Shown here: in pieces, positions 1-7,965 of the stretch | Numbering within the stretch: position 1 is the first letter of the stretch | How the letters are laid out: each line of letters opens with the position of its first letter | Assembly (NCBI RefSeq): GCF_900302505.1 | Contig: NZ_OMOJ01000001.1 | Location: 868,001 to 932,000, forward strand | Length of the DNA stretch: 64,000 bases | Direction: 5' to 3' | Origin: Pseudoprimorskyibacter insulae | GTDB taxonomy: Bacteria; Pseudomonadota; Alphaproteobacteria; Rhodobacterales; Rhodobacteraceae | Notes under the pieces: model-generated | Database searches by the model: none | The model's input: the letters and a program-made list of their open reading frames with translations, nothing else | What the model was told of the DNA's origin: nothing | Translations under genes and position numbers: made by a program

Positions 1-1688
1 TCACAGGCCTCTTCAAAGCGGATGTCGAATTCGCCTTTGAAGACCGAACTATAGTATTCAGAAGCTACCTTTACAGCTTCCTCTTCAGAGGAGGCGCAGA
101 AAGCCTTAAGCGGGCCAAGTTCTCTGTAAATTCCATCCATTACCGGCCCGTACCAAACCGGGATCTGGTGGCCCCACCACAGCTGGCGCGAGATGCACCA
201 GGGCTCGATGTTCTCAAGCCAGTGGTAATAGGTCTTCTCACCCGATTCCGGGATGATCTTGGTGCGGCCTTCGCGCACCGCGTCCAGCGCGGGGCCGACG
301 ACCTTTTCGGCATCGACGAACCACTGGTCGGTCAGCATCGGCTCGATCACCACTTTGGAACGGTCGCCAAAGGGCTGCATGATCGGTTTGGACTCGACCA
401 AGGGCACTTCGGTGACAGGCGGCTCTTCCTCGCCCTTTTTCAGCTTGGGCTTGGGGCCAAGGCGGGCATCGTCCGACATCGTCATGACGGCCAGACCTTC
501 GGCGGTGATCGCCTCGACCACCTTTGCACGGGCCTCATAGCGGTCAAGGCCGCGGTATTCATCGGGCACAAGGTTGATCGCGTCGATGTCCTGCACGGTA
601 AAGGCTTTGCCCTTGGCGTATTCGGCGGCTTTGGCCACCTCGTCGGCATAGGGGGCGCCATCAGCGCGCATCTGCGCCTGCGTGTCCATCAGTCGGTACT
701 GCGGGATCTTGTTGCGGTTTGCGACGCCGTGGTCGTTGAAATCATGCGCGCCGGTGATCTTGACCGCGCCCGAACCGAAGGTCGGATCGGGGTATTCATC
801 GGTGATGATCGGGATCAGGCGGCGGTGTTCCTTCGGACCAACGGGGATTTCGCACATCATGCCAACGATCGAGGCATAACGTTCGTCGCTGGGGTGCACG
901 GCAACCGCGCCATCGCCCAGCATGGTTTCGGGGCGCGTTGTCGCGATTGAGATATAGTCCCGCGTTTCACGGAACGTGACGTTCCCGTCTTCATCTCTCT
1001 CCAAATACTCATAAGTCGCCCCGCCAGCCAGCGGGTACTTGAAATGCCACATATGGCCGGGCGTTTCGATATTCTCGACCTCAAGATCCGAGATGGCGGT
1101 TTCGAAATGCGGATCCCAGTTCACAAGGCGCTTGCCGCGATAGATCAGGCCCTTGTTGTACATGTCCACGAAGACCTTGATCACGGCATCGTGGAAGTTG
1201 GGCGAATTTTCGTGGCCCGTGCGCGGATCGCCGGGGGCACCAGCCATGGTAAAGGCGTTGCGGTCCCAGTCGCACGAACAGCCAAGGCGTTTGAGCTGTT
1301 CAACGATGGTGCCGCCGTACTGGCCCTTCCATTCCCAGACCTTATCCAAGAACTTTTCGCGGCCCAGCTCGCGGCGGCCCGGTTCGCCCTTGGCGGCCAG
1401 CATCTTTTCGACCTGAAGCTGGGTTGCGATGCCCGCATGATCTTGGCCCGGCTGCCACAGGGTGTCAAAGCCGCGCATCCGGTGCCAGCGCACCAGAATG
1501 TCCTGAAGCGTGTTGTTGAAGGCGTGGCCCACGTGCAGCGCGCCCGTGACGTTGGGCGGCGGGATCATGATGCAGAAGCTGTCGTCGTGCGATTTGTTCG
1601 CGCCTGCGCGGAACGCGCCAGAGGTTTCCCAAGCCTTGTAAAGGCGGGCTTCGGCTTCGGCCGCGTTGAATGTCTTTTCCATCGCCAT
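1..1688 (-). CDS. valS: Valyl-tRNA synthetase, C-terminal part cut off by window edge
   Basis: Charges tRNA-Val with valine in the cytoplasm. The minus-strand frame opens at 1688 (MAMEKTF) and stays open to position 1, so only about the first 562 residues are present. The class I HIGH signature appears early as [14 protein letters not shown], and an editing-domain stretch with [10 protein letters not shown] follows further on. The KMSKS region must lie outside the window. The start at 1688 has GGGGA about 8 bases upstream; the in-frame ATG at 1682 is a weaker alternative. The gene lies 145 bp downstream of the terminator of the hairpin array on the same strand. The identification is secure. 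Confidence 0.96.
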   Translation of the reverse strand, partial: MAMEKTFNAAEAEARLYKAWETSGAFRAGANKSHDDSFCIMIPPPNVTGALHVGHAFNNTLQDILVRWHRMRGFDTLWQPGQDHAGIATQLQVEKMLAAKGEPGRRELGREKFLDKVWEWKGQYGGTIVEQLKRLGCSCDWDRNAFTMAGAPGDPRTGHENSPNFHDAVIKVFVDMYNKGLIYRGKRLVNWDPHFETAISDLEVENIETPGHMWHFKYPLAGGATYEYLERDEDGNVTFRETRDYISIATTRPETMLGDGAVAVHPSDERYASIVGMMCEIPVGPKEHRRLIPIITDEYPDPTFGSGAVKITGAHDFNDHGVANRNKIPQYRLMDTQAQMRADGAPYADEVAKAAEYAKGKAFTVQDIDAINLVPDEYRGLDRYEARAKVVEAITAEGLAVMTMSDDARLGPKPKLKKGEEEPPVTEVPLVESKPIMQPFGDRSKVVIEPMLTDQWFVDAEKVVGPALDAVREGRTKIIPESGEKTYYHWLENIEPWCISRQLWWGHQIPVWYGPVMDGIYRELGPLKAFCASSEEEAVKVASEYYSSVFKGEFDIRFEEAC

Positions 1689-1823
1689 GGGTGTGTTTCC
1701 CCTGCTTGGCCGCGCACTGCGACCGTCGATCCATTTTCGTCTGGAACCGTCTAACGAAACGCCGCGCCAAGGGAAAGGCGGGGCTGCGCAAAATGCGACA
1801 CCAAGGCGTGAAAAGCGGGGGCG

Positions 1824-1871
1824 GAAAAGAAAAGGCCGGAAGCGCTAGGGAGGAGGAGTGCGCTTCCGGCC
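1824..1871 (-). terminator. Rho-independent terminator whose loop carries the CUCCUCCC motif
   Basis: The last hairpin of the array, a perfect 12-bp GC-rich stem (1834-1845/1860-1871), is followed on the minus strand by TTTTCTTTTCC. It therefore ends the ccaF1-sRNA transcript and shows the anti-Shine-Dalgarno loop at the same time. Confidence 0.8.
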
Positions 1872-1912
1872 AGGGTATCGTTTGCCCCAGGGAGGAGGAG
1901 AGGGGCGCACGA
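1834..1912 (-). ncRNA. CcsR-like unit 7, ending in the array terminator
   Basis: Two hairpins. The first pairs 1884-1888 with 1902-1906, with an outer extension (1878-1881 with 1909-1912) beyond two unpaired positions. The second is a perfect 12-bp stem (1834-1845 with 1860-1871) whose 14-base loop holds CTCCTCCTCCC. Confidence 0.8.
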
Positions 1913-1940
1913 ACTGGTTGGACCATTCGGTCCTGATGTC

Positions 1941-2012
1941 TTGGCGGCACCCCGAGGGAGGAGATGGAGCCACCGCCGATACCGAACACCCAAGGGAGGA
2001 GGAGGGCGTCCG
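1941..2012 (-). ncRNA. CcsR-like unit 6
   Basis: Two hairpins. The first pairs 1983-1991 with 2004-2012 over nine positions. Two of these (1988/2007 and 1985/2010) are A-C on the plus strand and U-G on the minus strand, which favours a minus-strand RNA. The second has a weaker GGCGG/CCGCC stem (1943-1947 with 1973-1977) and the divergent loop CCATCTCCTCCC. Mini-hairpins at 2021-2034 and 1920-1933 flank it. Confidence 0.75.
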
Positions 2013-2043
2013 AACTGTTTGGGCCATTTGGCCCGAATTCCGT

Positions 2044-2114
2044 GGCGGCGCCCCGAGGGAGGAGGAGGGGCTGCCGCCTGGTCACGTGCGCCCGGGGAGG
2101 AGGAGAGGGCGAAC
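2044..2114 (-). ncRNA. CcsR-like unit 5
   Basis: Two hairpins. One pairs 2086-2093 with 2107-2114 with one mismatch. The other pairs 2044-2053 with 2068-2078 with a single bulged base at 2072. Loops at 2095-2105 and 2057-2067 carry CTCCTCCTCCC on the minus strand. Confidence 0.8.
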
Positions 2115-2148
2115 GATCCTGTATTGGGCCATTTGGCCCGAATTCCGT

Positions 2149-2219
2149 GGCGGCGCCCCTAGGGAGGAGGTGGAGCTGCCGCCTGGTTACGGAATGCCCA
2201 AGGGAGGAGGCGGGCATCC
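2149..2219 (-). ncRNA. CcsR-like unit 4
   Basis: Two hairpins with loop motifs at 2202-2210 and 2162-2170 (CCTCCTCCC). The first stem pairs 2192-2199 with 2212-2219 and contains an A-C opposition at 2193/2218 on the plus strand that becomes a U-G pair on the minus strand. The second uses GGCGGC (2149-2154) with GCCGCC (2178-2183). Mini-hairpins at 2229-2242 and 2126-2139 flank it. Confidence 0.8.
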
Positions 2220-2250
2220 GATCTGGTTGGGCCCGTTGGCCCGGAAACTG

Positions 2251-2327
2251 TTGGCGGTGCCCCCAGGGAGGAGGAGAGGGGTCACCGCCGATTTACGAAC
2301 GCCCGAGGGAGGAGGAGAGGGCGGTCG
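2251..2327 (-). ncRNA. CcsR-like unit 3
   Basis: Two hairpins. One pairs 2296-2304 with 2319-2327 with one mismatch. The other pairs about 2253-2264 with 2278-2289 with one internal mismatch. Both loops carry CTCCTCCTCCC. It is preceded on the transcript by the mini-hairpin at 2336-2349 (GGGCC/GGCCC). Confidence 0.8.
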
Positions 2328-2360
2328 ATCTGGTTGGGCCCGTTGGCCCGGAAACTGGTT

Positions 2361-2434
2361 GGCGGCAACTCCGGGAGGAGGAGTAGAGTTGCCGCCTGTT
2401 CAATCCCGGCCCAAGGGAGGAGGAGAAAGGCCGG
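2361..2434 (-). ncRNA. CcsR-like unit 2
   Basis: Two hairpins. One is a 6-bp CCGGCC stem (2406-2411 with 2429-2434). The other is a perfect 10-bp stem (2361-2370 with 2387-2396). Both loops carry CTCCTCCTCCC on the minus strand. Confidence 0.8.
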
Positions 2435-2442
2435 TCATGAGT

Positions 2443-2456
2443 GGATCTTACGATCC
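2443..2456 (-). repeat. Mini-hairpin between units 1 and 2
   Basis: GGATC and GATCC pair around a GUAA loop (minus strand), which is a GNRA-type tetraloop. It occupies the same place as the GGGCC/GGCCC mini-hairpins elsewhere in the array, with its stem bases changed in pairs. Confidence 0.7.
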
Positions 2457-2464
2457 GTTTAAGT

Positions 2465-2535
2465 GACGACTTCCCAGGGAGGAGGAGTTGGGTTGTCGTC
2501 GTAGCGCCGGATCCAAGGGAGGAGAGGATCCGCCG
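2465..2535 (-). ncRNA. CcsR-like unit 1 (first after ccaF1)
   Basis: Two hairpins. The first pairs 2505-2514 with 2526-2535 (GGATCC core, one internal mismatch) and has loop CTCTCCTCCC, so its motif is one C-U step shorter than the consensus. The second pairs 2465-2470 with 2495-2500 and 2473-2476 with 2489-2492 around loop CTCCTCCTCCC. It begins about 10 bases after the ccaF1 stop codon. Confidence 0.8.
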
Positions 2536-2544
2536 AATTCTATC

Positions 2545-2760
2545 TTAGGCCTCGTAGGCCGCTTGCCATGCCACGCGGCGCAGCATGCTGCGGTGCAGAC
2601 CCAGGTCCGCCAGTTCGCGGGTGCTCAGGCTGCTGAGCTCGTTCAGGGTGGTGCGGTACACGCGGCGCTTTTCAAAGCGAATGCGCAGCGCGGTTACCAG
2701 CGATGCCATCCAACCGGTCAAACCGCTTTGGGCCTGCGAAAGTTCCGTCGAATAAGCCAT
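2545..2760 (-). CDS. ccaF1: DUF1127 small RNA-binding protein, CcaF1-like
   Basis: A basic 71-residue protein with a DUF1127 core near the C-terminal half (residues about 35-60, including the pattern NELSSLSTRELADLGLHRS). DUF1127 proteins of this type (CcaF1 of Rhodobacter sphaeroides) bind RNA and take part in maturation of the cotranscribed CcsR sRNAs. The gene sits directly 5' of the hairpin array on the same strand, with only about 10 bases between its stop codon and the first hairpin, so cotranscription is likely. A GGAAG ribosome site lies about 8 bases before the ATG. The gene symbol is assigned from family and context and is not proven by sequence identity. Confidence 0.85.
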   Translation of the reverse strand: MAYSTELSQAQSGLTGWMASLVTALRIRFEKRRVYRTTLNELSSLSTRELADLGLHRSMLRRVAWQAAYEA

Positions 2761-2802
2761 TTTCTATCTTCCGTATCGTCTTTGCGTTTCGTCTTGAGAC
2801 CA

Positions 2803-2830
2803 AGATGGTGGATTTGCTGCAACTGCACAA
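2803..2830 (-). promoter_or_regulatory. Possible heat-shock-sigma-type promoter of ccaF1 and the array
   Basis: On the minus strand TTGTGC (2825-2830) and CCATCT (2803-2808) are spaced by 16 bases, about 43 bases before the ccaF1 start. The CCAT-type -10 resembles RpoH promoters, and the R. sphaeroides ccaF1-CcsR operon is RpoHI/RpoHII dependent. This is a motif reading only. Confidence 0.35.
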
Positions 2831-2992
2831 TCCCGCTCTCGCTCAATGCTGCCATGCAGAAATTGCATAGTTTTACAGGTGAAATGCGCTGCGGCGCTCC
2901 CTAAAGGCGTGTATTTGATGCACCATCTTGCGAAATTTGCTGAAAATTGCAGATATTGGCGTCGAAATTGTTGACCTATGGGAAAGAAATCC

Positions 2993-4081
2993 ATGACCAC
3001 AACCAAAACTGCCGTAACGTCAACATTATCTGGCATCGCCTTGCCAGACGGGGGGAATCTGGTTTCTCGTGATTTGATTCGAGCGCTAACAGTTGAGGGC
3101 GGCATCGTTCGCTTTGTCATCGAAGCACCAACACCTGAGATTGCCCGGATGATGGAACCGATCCGAGCCGCCGCTCAGGCCGCGGTCGAGGCGATGGACG
3201 GGGTTAAAAGCGCTTCGGTCGTTTTGACGGCCCATGCCTCTGCCACAAAGCATGCCGCAGCGCAGCAAAATCCAGCGCCGTCGCTGAAACTGGGCGGCCA
3301 TCCCAAACCGTCCAATGCCCCGCTGAAACCGACCGGAATCAAAACTGTGATCGGCGTGGCCTCGGGCAAGGGCGGGGTCGGCAAATCGACCGTGTCGTCG
3401 AACTTGGCGGTGGCGCTGGCCAAGAAGGGGCGCAAGGTTGGGCTGCTGGATGCAGATATATATGGACCCTCGCAGCCGCGCATGATGGGCACCAACACCC
3501 GCCCCGCCAGCCCGGATGGCAAAACGATTCAGCCGATCACCGCGCATGGCGTCACGCTCATGTCGATCGGTTTGATGCTGGATCCCGATAAGGCGGTGGT
3601 CTGGCGCGGCCCGATGCTGATGGGCGCGCTGCAACAGATGATGGGGCAGGTCGCTTGGGGCGAGCTTGACGCGCTGATCATCGATCTGCCTCCGGGCACG
3701 GGCGATATTCAACTGACGCTATGCCAGAAAGGCGGGATCGACGCGGCCATCGTTGTCAGCACGCCGCAGGACGTGGCGCTCTTGGATGCCAAGAAGGCGA
3801 TCGACATGTTCCAAATGCTCAAGACCCCGATTCTGGGCCTGATTGAGAATATGTCTTTCTTCACCTGCCCGGACTGCGGGCATGAGGCGCATATCTTCGG
3901 TCATGGCGGCGTTCAGCATGAGGCCGAGCGTCTTGGCCTGCCGCTTCTGGCCGCGTTGCCCATTGATCTGGATACCCGTCTGGCCGGAGATGCCGGCACG
4001 CCAGTGGCCGCAGGCGACAGCCCCATGGCGCAGGCCTATGCCAAACTGGCGCAGGGGCTGATTGACGGCGGCATGGCCTAG
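2993..4081 (+). CDS. mrp: Mrp/ApbC-family Fe-S cluster carrier ATPase
   Basis: A cytoplasmic P-loop ATPase of the Mrp/NBP35 family (362 residues from this start) that carries or inserts iron-sulfur clusters. The deviant Walker A motif GKGGVGKST lies at residues 125-133, and the paired cysteines of the CPDC motif at 292-295 are the expected cluster ligands. A short N-terminal MIP18-like region precedes the ATPase domain. I chose the ATG at 2993 because GGAAAG lies about 8 bases upstream; an in-frame ATG at 2978 has no visible ribosome site. The gene diverges from ccaF1 and converges on the transglycosylase gene, with which it shares a CTAG at the stop codons. Confidence 0.92.
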   Translation: MTTTKTAVTSTLSGIALPDGGNLVSRDLIRALTVEGGIVRFVIEAPTPEIARMMEPIRAAAQAAVEAMDGVKSASVVLTAHASATKHAAAQQNPAPSLKLGGHPKPSNAPLKPTGIKTVIGVASGKGGVGKSTVSSNLAVALAKKGRKVGLLDADIYGPSQPRMMGTNTRPASPDGKTIQPITAHGVTLMSIGLMLDPDKAVVWRGPMLMGALQQMMGQVAWGELDALIIDLPPGTGDIQLTLCQKGGIDAAIVVSTPQDVALLDAKKAIDMFQMLKTPILGLIENMSFFTCPDCGHEAHIFGHGGVQHEAERLGLPLLAALPIDLDTRLAGDAGTPVAAGDSPMAQAYAKLAQGLIDGGMA

Positions 4082-4974
4082 GCCGGGTTCTTATAGACCG
4101 AACAGGTGCAACCCGATTGGCGCAGAGAGGTGCAAAGCGCATTGGCGCTTTTCACCGTCTTCGCGCCAAGACGGGCCATATAATACCCCTTTTTGCCCGC
4201 CACCCGGTTCTCAACATAGATCACATCCAGCTTGGGCTTGCTGGCCGCACCCCGGCACGACGCGGTTTTTTGCTTGAACGCCGTGCGCGCGGCCTTTTCC
4301 GATGCGGCAAAGCTCACCTGCACCCCCCAAGGGCTATGCTTGGGTTTGGGCTTGGGAAAAGGGGACATGCGACGGTTCTTGGCCAGATCTTCGCAGGCCG
4401 CTTGAAAGGGCGTGTCGCCCGCCAGCCGGAAATCATGCGCCTCGGGCGGGGTATCGCGCCACGCCTCAGCCGTCAGCCCGGTAATGATCTGCACATAGTC
4501 GATGGTCTCTTGTGCTAGCCCGCCAGTCTTGGCCACCAAACCATCGGCTCGCTTTTCCCCGCCATTATAGGCCACCGCCGCCAAACCGTGATTGCCATAG
4601 CGGCGGGTCAGCTCGCCCAAGTACTCGGCGGAATGTTCCAGCGCCTCAGCCGGGTTGTGACTGTCGGTCAACCCACGCAGCGCGGCGGTCGAATCGATGA
4701 ACTGCGCAATTCCGCGCGCATTGGCATGGCTGACCGCATTGGGATCAAACCGGCTTTCTTGCCAGATCAGCCGCGCGAAAAAGCCCGGATCAATCTGGTT
4801 CTGCGCCGCAAAGGCCCCAATGGCACCGCAAGTGTCGGCGGCAAAGGCGCTGGGGCGAATACAGCGCACCGGGCCAAAGCGGCCCGCACTGCACTGCGTG
4901 CCCTCCTCAAACGGAGGATCGGCGGCCAAAGGTCCTGCCATCATCAAAAATGCCAAAAGAATGCGTCGCAACAT
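4078..4974 (-). CDS. Secreted lytic transglycosylase (SLT domain) with SPOR-like C-terminus
   Basis: A 298-residue exported protein. A signal peptide covers about residues 1-18 ([18 protein letters not shown]). The central part is a soluble lytic transglycosylase domain. The catalytic glutamate is probably in IWQESRFDP, followed by ARGIAQFI and the AYNGG motif. These enzymes cleave peptidoglycan glycan strands in the periplasm. The last 80 or so residues, after a KPKPKHS linker, look like a divergent SPOR or substrate-binding segment; that reading is uncertain. The stop codon overlaps the mrp stop codon in CTAG. Confidence 0.88.
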   Translation of the reverse strand: MLRRILLAFLMMAGPLAADPPFEEGTQCSAGRFGPVRCIRPSAFAADTCGAIGAFAAQNQIDPGFFARLIWQESRFDPNAVSHANARGIAQFIDSTAALRGLTDSHNPAEALEHSAEYLGELTRRYGNHGLAAVAYNGGEKRADGLVAKTGGLAQETIDYVQIITGLTAEAWRDTPPEAHDFRLAGDTPFQAACEDLAKNRRMSPFPKPKPKHSPWGVQVSFAASEKAARTAFKQKTASCRGAASKPKLDVIYVENRVAGKKGYYMARLGAKTVKSANALCTSLRQSGCTCSVYKNPA

Positions 4975-5078
4975 GGGCTAAGATAGCCATTGCGGCGGCT
5001 CTGGCGTCAACCGGGACTTTTCCTTCGCCGCGCCCCGTATTACTTGGATGTAACGCAAGGCAAAGGATCCGGGTGCCC

Positions 5079-6239
5079 ATGTCCCTTTTCGGCAAGCTCA
5101 AAGACAAGCTGTTCAAGTCCTCCTCGAAACTCGAAGAAGGGCTGGACGCGATCGTCGAAGACGGCGGCACAGAAGAACAGCAGCCCGAGGCCGCACCAGA
5201 CCCAGACCCAGCGCCTGCACCAGCGCCAGCCGCGAAACCCGCGCCTACGCCGCCCGTGGCCAAAACGCCCACCGCCCCGGCACCGGCCCCCAAACCAGCG
5301 GCCCAACCTGATCCCGCGCCAACCCCCACCGGCCCCCCGCCTGCCGAAAACGCCGGTATCCTTGGCCGCCTTCTGGGGCGCCAACAGGGCGGCACCGTCG
5401 TCAAGCGCACGCTGGATGACGACATGCTCGAACAGCTCGAAGAATTGCTGATCGCCGCAGACCTTGGCGTCGATACCGCCCTGCGCGTCACCGCCAATAT
5501 GGCCGAGGGCCGGTTCGGCAAGAAACTCTCGACCCAAGAAATCAAAGAACTGCTGGCCCAAGAGGTCGCCCGCATTATGGAACCGGTGGCCAAGCCGCTG
5601 CCGCTTTACGCCAAGAAACCGCAGGTGGTTCTGGTGGTCGGCGTCAACGGATCGGGCAAAACCACCACCATCGGCAAATTGGCCAGCCAATTCCGCGCCG
5701 CTGGCAAAAAGGTGGTCATCGCCGCAGGCGATACCTTCCGCGCCGCCGCTGTCGAACAGCTTCAGGTCTGGGGCGACCGGGCAGGCGTGCCGGTCCTGAC
5801 CGCGCCGGAAGGGTCTGACCCGGCCAGCCTGGCCTTTGACGCCATGACCCGCGCGCAGGCAGATGGCGCTGACCTTCTGTTAATCGATACCGCAGGCCGC
5901 TTGCAAAACCGCGCCGACCTGATGGAGGAATTGGCCAAGATCGTCCGCGTCATCAAGAAAAAAGACCCCGACGCGCCGCACAACACCCTGTTGGTGCTGG
6001 ACGCCACCACCGGCCAGAACGCCATCAGTCAGGTGGAAACCTTCCAGAAGCTGTCGGATGTATCGGGCCTTGTGATGACCAAACTCGACGGCACCGCCAA
6101 AGGCGGCATCCTTGTTAGCCTGGCTGACCGCTTCGGCCTGCCGATCCACGCCATCGGCGTGGGCGAACAGATCGATGATCTGGCCCCCTTCGATCCCGAA
6201 GACTTCGCCGCCGCGCTCACTGGCCTTGGCCCCAAATGA
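5079..6239 (+). CDS. ftsY: Signal recognition particle receptor FtsY
   Basis: The SRP receptor GTPase, which docks ribosome-SRP complexes at the inner membrane. From the ATG at 5079 it has 386 residues. A short basic start (MSLFGKLKDKLFKS) is followed by a proline- and alanine-rich acidic linker (about residues 35-90) and then the NG domain. The G1 motif GVNGSGKTTT is at 188-197, DTAGR begins near 270 and TKLDGTAKGG near 334. The frame is open further upstream to 4950, but that extension lacks family resemblance. Proline-rich linkers of this kind are common in alphaproteobacterial FtsY. Confidence 0.95.
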   Translation: MSLFGKLKDKLFKSSSKLEEGLDAIVEDGGTEEQQPEAAPDPDPAPAPAPAAKPAPTPPVAKTPTAPAPAPKPAAQPDPAPTPTGPPPAENAGILGRLLGRQQGGTVVKRTLDDDMLEQLEELLIAADLGVDTALRVTANMAEGRFGKKLSTQEIKELLAQEVARIMEPVAKPLPLYAKKPQVVLVVGVNGSGKTTTIGKLASQFRAAGKKVVIAAGDTFRAAAVEQLQVWGDRAGVPVLTAPEGSDPASLAFDAMTRAQADGADLLLIDTAGRLQNRADLMEELAKIVRVIKKKDPDAPHNTLLVLDATTGQNAISQVETFQKLSDVSGLVMTKLDGTAKGGILVSLADRFGLPIHAIGVGEQIDDLAPFDPEDFAAALTGLGPK

Positions 6240-6252
6240 CCGCCCACACTCT

Positions 6253-6330
6253 ATTTTCTGACCGAAAATATCCCGGGGGTCCGGGGGCAGAGCCCCCGCG
6301 CGCTGGCGTCAGCCAGCGCCACCGAACCCG
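6253..6330. repeat. TATTTTCTGACC-type intergenic element with two GC hairpins
   Basis: The palindrome TATTTTC-tgacc-GAAAATA (6253-6271) is followed by CCCGGGGG, then the hairpin GGGGGC-aga-GCCCCC and the hairpin GCGCTGGC-gtca-GCCAGCGC. Relatives of the first part occur at 28556 and 37910. It follows ftsY and may end its transcript, although no U-tract is present. Confidence 0.6.
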
Positions 6331-6348
6331 ATCCGCCCCCCACCACAC

Positions 6349-7251
6349 ATGAGCGATTGGCTGATCTCAATCGAAGGCACGGCCACAGGGCACAATCTGG
6401 CCTTGGCACTTGCCCTGCTGGCGGCCTTTCTGCACGCGGTCTTTGGGGCGCTGCAAAAAGGGCGGCATGACCCGTGGCTGTCGCGCGGGGCGATTGACAT
6501 CAGTTACGGGCTGATGGCGCTGCCCATCGCGCTCTTTGTGGTCCCATGGCCCGAGCCGCATATGTGGCCGATCTTCGCCGGGGCCTTTGTCATCCACACG
6601 GCGTATAAACTGCTTCAGGCAATGGCCTACACCAAAGGCGCCTACCATGTGGTCTATCCGGTGGTGCGCGGCACAGGTCCCTTGTTCGCCGTCTTCGGTG
6701 CGGGCCTCATCTTCGGCGAGGTGTTCACCCCGGTCCAATGGCTTGGCGTGGCGGTGCTGCTGTCGGGGATCTTTGGGCTTGCGGTCTATAACCTGCGATA
6801 TCTGACATCGGCGCGCGATAGTTTGCCCGCCGCTTTGGGGCTGGCGGTCGCAACAGGGTTGTTCGTTGCGCTTTATACAACCTATGACGCCTATGGCATT
6901 CGCGCCACCGCTGATCCATTTACATTTCTAGCGTGGTTTTTCACGATCGACGGAATCGCGATGCCAATCCTCGCCGGGTTGCGCTGGAAGCAATTGTTAA
7001 ACCGCCCGGCTGTATTGCCGTTGCTTGGACGGGGTGTTGTAGGTGCCATCGTGGCATTCTTCAGCTTCGGCTCTATCATGCTGGCAACCCGCCTTGACAA
7101 GGTGGGCGAGGCAGCCGTTCTGCGCGAGACGTCGACCGTCTTTGCCGCGCTTGTGGGTTACGTGCTTTTGAAAGAGCGTGTGGGCCCACGTCGAATTTCG
7201 CTGATGGCATTGATTGCAATCGGCGCCGTGATCGTTGAAATGGGGGCCTAA
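6349..7251 (+). CDS. EamA/DMT-family membrane transporter
   Basis: A 300-residue integral membrane protein with about ten hydrophobic segments in two EamA repeats, the layout of the drug/metabolite transporter superfamily. A typical DMT signature is present around YKLLQAMAYTKGAYHVVYPVVR in the first half and LRETSTVFAALVGYVLLKER in the second. The substrate cannot be read from the sequence. The gene ends 23 bp before yciB on the same strand, so the two are probably cotranscribed. Confidence 0.8.
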   Translation: MSDWLISIEGTATGHNLALALALLAAFLHAVFGALQKGRHDPWLSRGAIDISYGLMALPIALFVVPWPEPHMWPIFAGAFVIHTAYKLLQAMAYTKGAYHVVYPVVRGTGPLFAVFGAGLIFGEVFTPVQWLGVAVLLSGIFGLAVYNLRYLTSARDSLPAALGLAVATGLFVALYTTYDAYGIRATADPFTFLAWFFTIDGIAMPILAGLRWKQLLNRPAVLPLLGRGVVGAIVAFFSFGSIMLATRLDKVGEAAVLRETSTVFAALVGYVLLKERVGPRRISLMALIAIGAVIVEMGA

Positions 7252-7274
7252 GGCCCAACCCGGAAGGAATGTCT

Positions 7275-7880
7275 ATGGACGACAAGCAAGTCAATCCGCT
7301 GCTGAAATCCGCGTTGGAGCTGGGCCCCGTGCTGGCGTTTTTCGCCGCGTACCTGCTGCTTAAGGATCGCAGCTTTGTCATTGGCGGCACGGAATACGAT
7401 GGGTTTATCGTCGTCACGGCGGCCTTTATCCCGCTGTTGTTGACCTGCACCGGGCTGCTGTGGCGGCTGTCGGGCAAAGTGTCGAAAATGCAGGTCGTGA
7501 CCGTGGTTCTGGTCATCGTGTTCGGCGGGCTGTCGGTCTGGCTCAATGATGAGCGGTTCTTCAAGATGAAGCCGACGCTGATCTACATGATCTTCGCCGC
7601 AATTTTGGGCGCGGGCATTCTTCAGGGGCGCAGTTATCTGGAATATGTGATGGAAGGCGCGATGCCGCTGCGTCACGAAGGTTGGATGATCCTGACCAAG
7701 CGCGTGGCGATGTTCTTCTTTGCATTGGCTATCGCGAACGAAGTGATCTGGCGTTTTTTCACCACTGAAACATGGGTTTATTTCAAAACCTTCGGCCTGA
7801 CAGCGGCACTGTTTGCCTTTTTCATGACCCAAGGCGGCTTGATCCAGAAATACGGCACCGAAGGCGCCGACAAAACCTGA
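7275..7880 (+). CDS. yciB: YciB/IspZ-type inner membrane septation protein
   Basis: An inner membrane protein (201 residues from the ATG at 7275) with five or six membrane segments, matching the YciB/IspZ family, which is linked to cell division and envelope integrity. Family-like stretches include KMKPTLIYM, LTKRVAMFFF and ANEVIWR. I chose 7275 because GGAAGGA lies 6 bases before it. The earlier ATG at 7269 is too close to the ribosome site. It follows the EamA gene closely. Confidence 0.88.
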   Translation: MDDKQVNPLLKSALELGPVLAFFAAYLLLKDRSFVIGGTEYDGFIVVTAAFIPLLLTCTGLLWRLSGKVSKMQVVTVVLVIVFGGLSVWLNDERFFKMKPTLIYMIFAAILGAGILQGRSYLEYVMEGAMPLRHEGWMILTKRVAMFFFALAIANEVIWRFFTTETWVYFKTFGLTAALFAFFMTQGGLIQKYGTEGADKT

Positions 7881-7965
7881 CCTCACTGATGTTTGCGCAA
7901 GCACTGGACATGCGGCGTATGCCGACTAAAGTCCAAGTCAACGCGCCATCAGGGAGGATCAGACC

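Larger units (their letters stand above)
1834..2535 (-). ncRNA. Array of 14 CUCCUCCC-loop hairpins (CcsR/cuckoo-type sRNA cluster, seven units)
   Basis: Read on the minus strand, fourteen stem-loops follow one another, each exposing CUCCUCCC, and in most CUCCUCCUCCC, in its loop. Plus-strand loop positions begin at 1848, 1890, 1956, 1994, 2057, 2095, 2162, 2202, 2266, 2307, 2373, 2415, 2477 and 2517. Hairpins come in pairs with a period of 101 to 108 bases, and the pairs are separated by 14-base mini-hairpins. The loop copies the anti-Shine-Dalgarno sequence of 16S rRNA. In Rhodobacter sphaeroides four such sRNAs (CcsR1-4) are cotranscribed with the DUF1127 gene ccaF1, and the wider group is known as cuckoo RNAs. 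Here the same arrangement carries seven units. Strand choice rests on the upstream DUF1127 gene, the terminal U-tract at 1834 and several pairs that are G-U only on the minus strand. Function as antisense regulators is inferred from the family. Confidence 0.88.

Noticed and set aside
1666-2466. Stack of overlapping open frames across the hairpin array, some over 200 residues
   Set aside because: They arise from the repeated GGGAGGAGG units, give arginine-glycine-rich low-complexity translations, lack ribosome sites and fit no family.
1834-2535. CRISPR array
   Set aside because: The repeated motif is short, sits in hairpin loops, and the intervening parts form matching stems. No cas genes are near.
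1834-2535. CsrB/RsmZ-like sponge RNA on the plus strand (GGA-rich loops)
   Set aside because: The plus-strand loops show GGAGGAG, but the U-tract, the upstream DUF1127 gene and several pairs that are G-U only on the minus strand favour the minus strand. A few stems (1883/1907, 1942/1978, 2252/2290) favour plus, so the call is not absolute.
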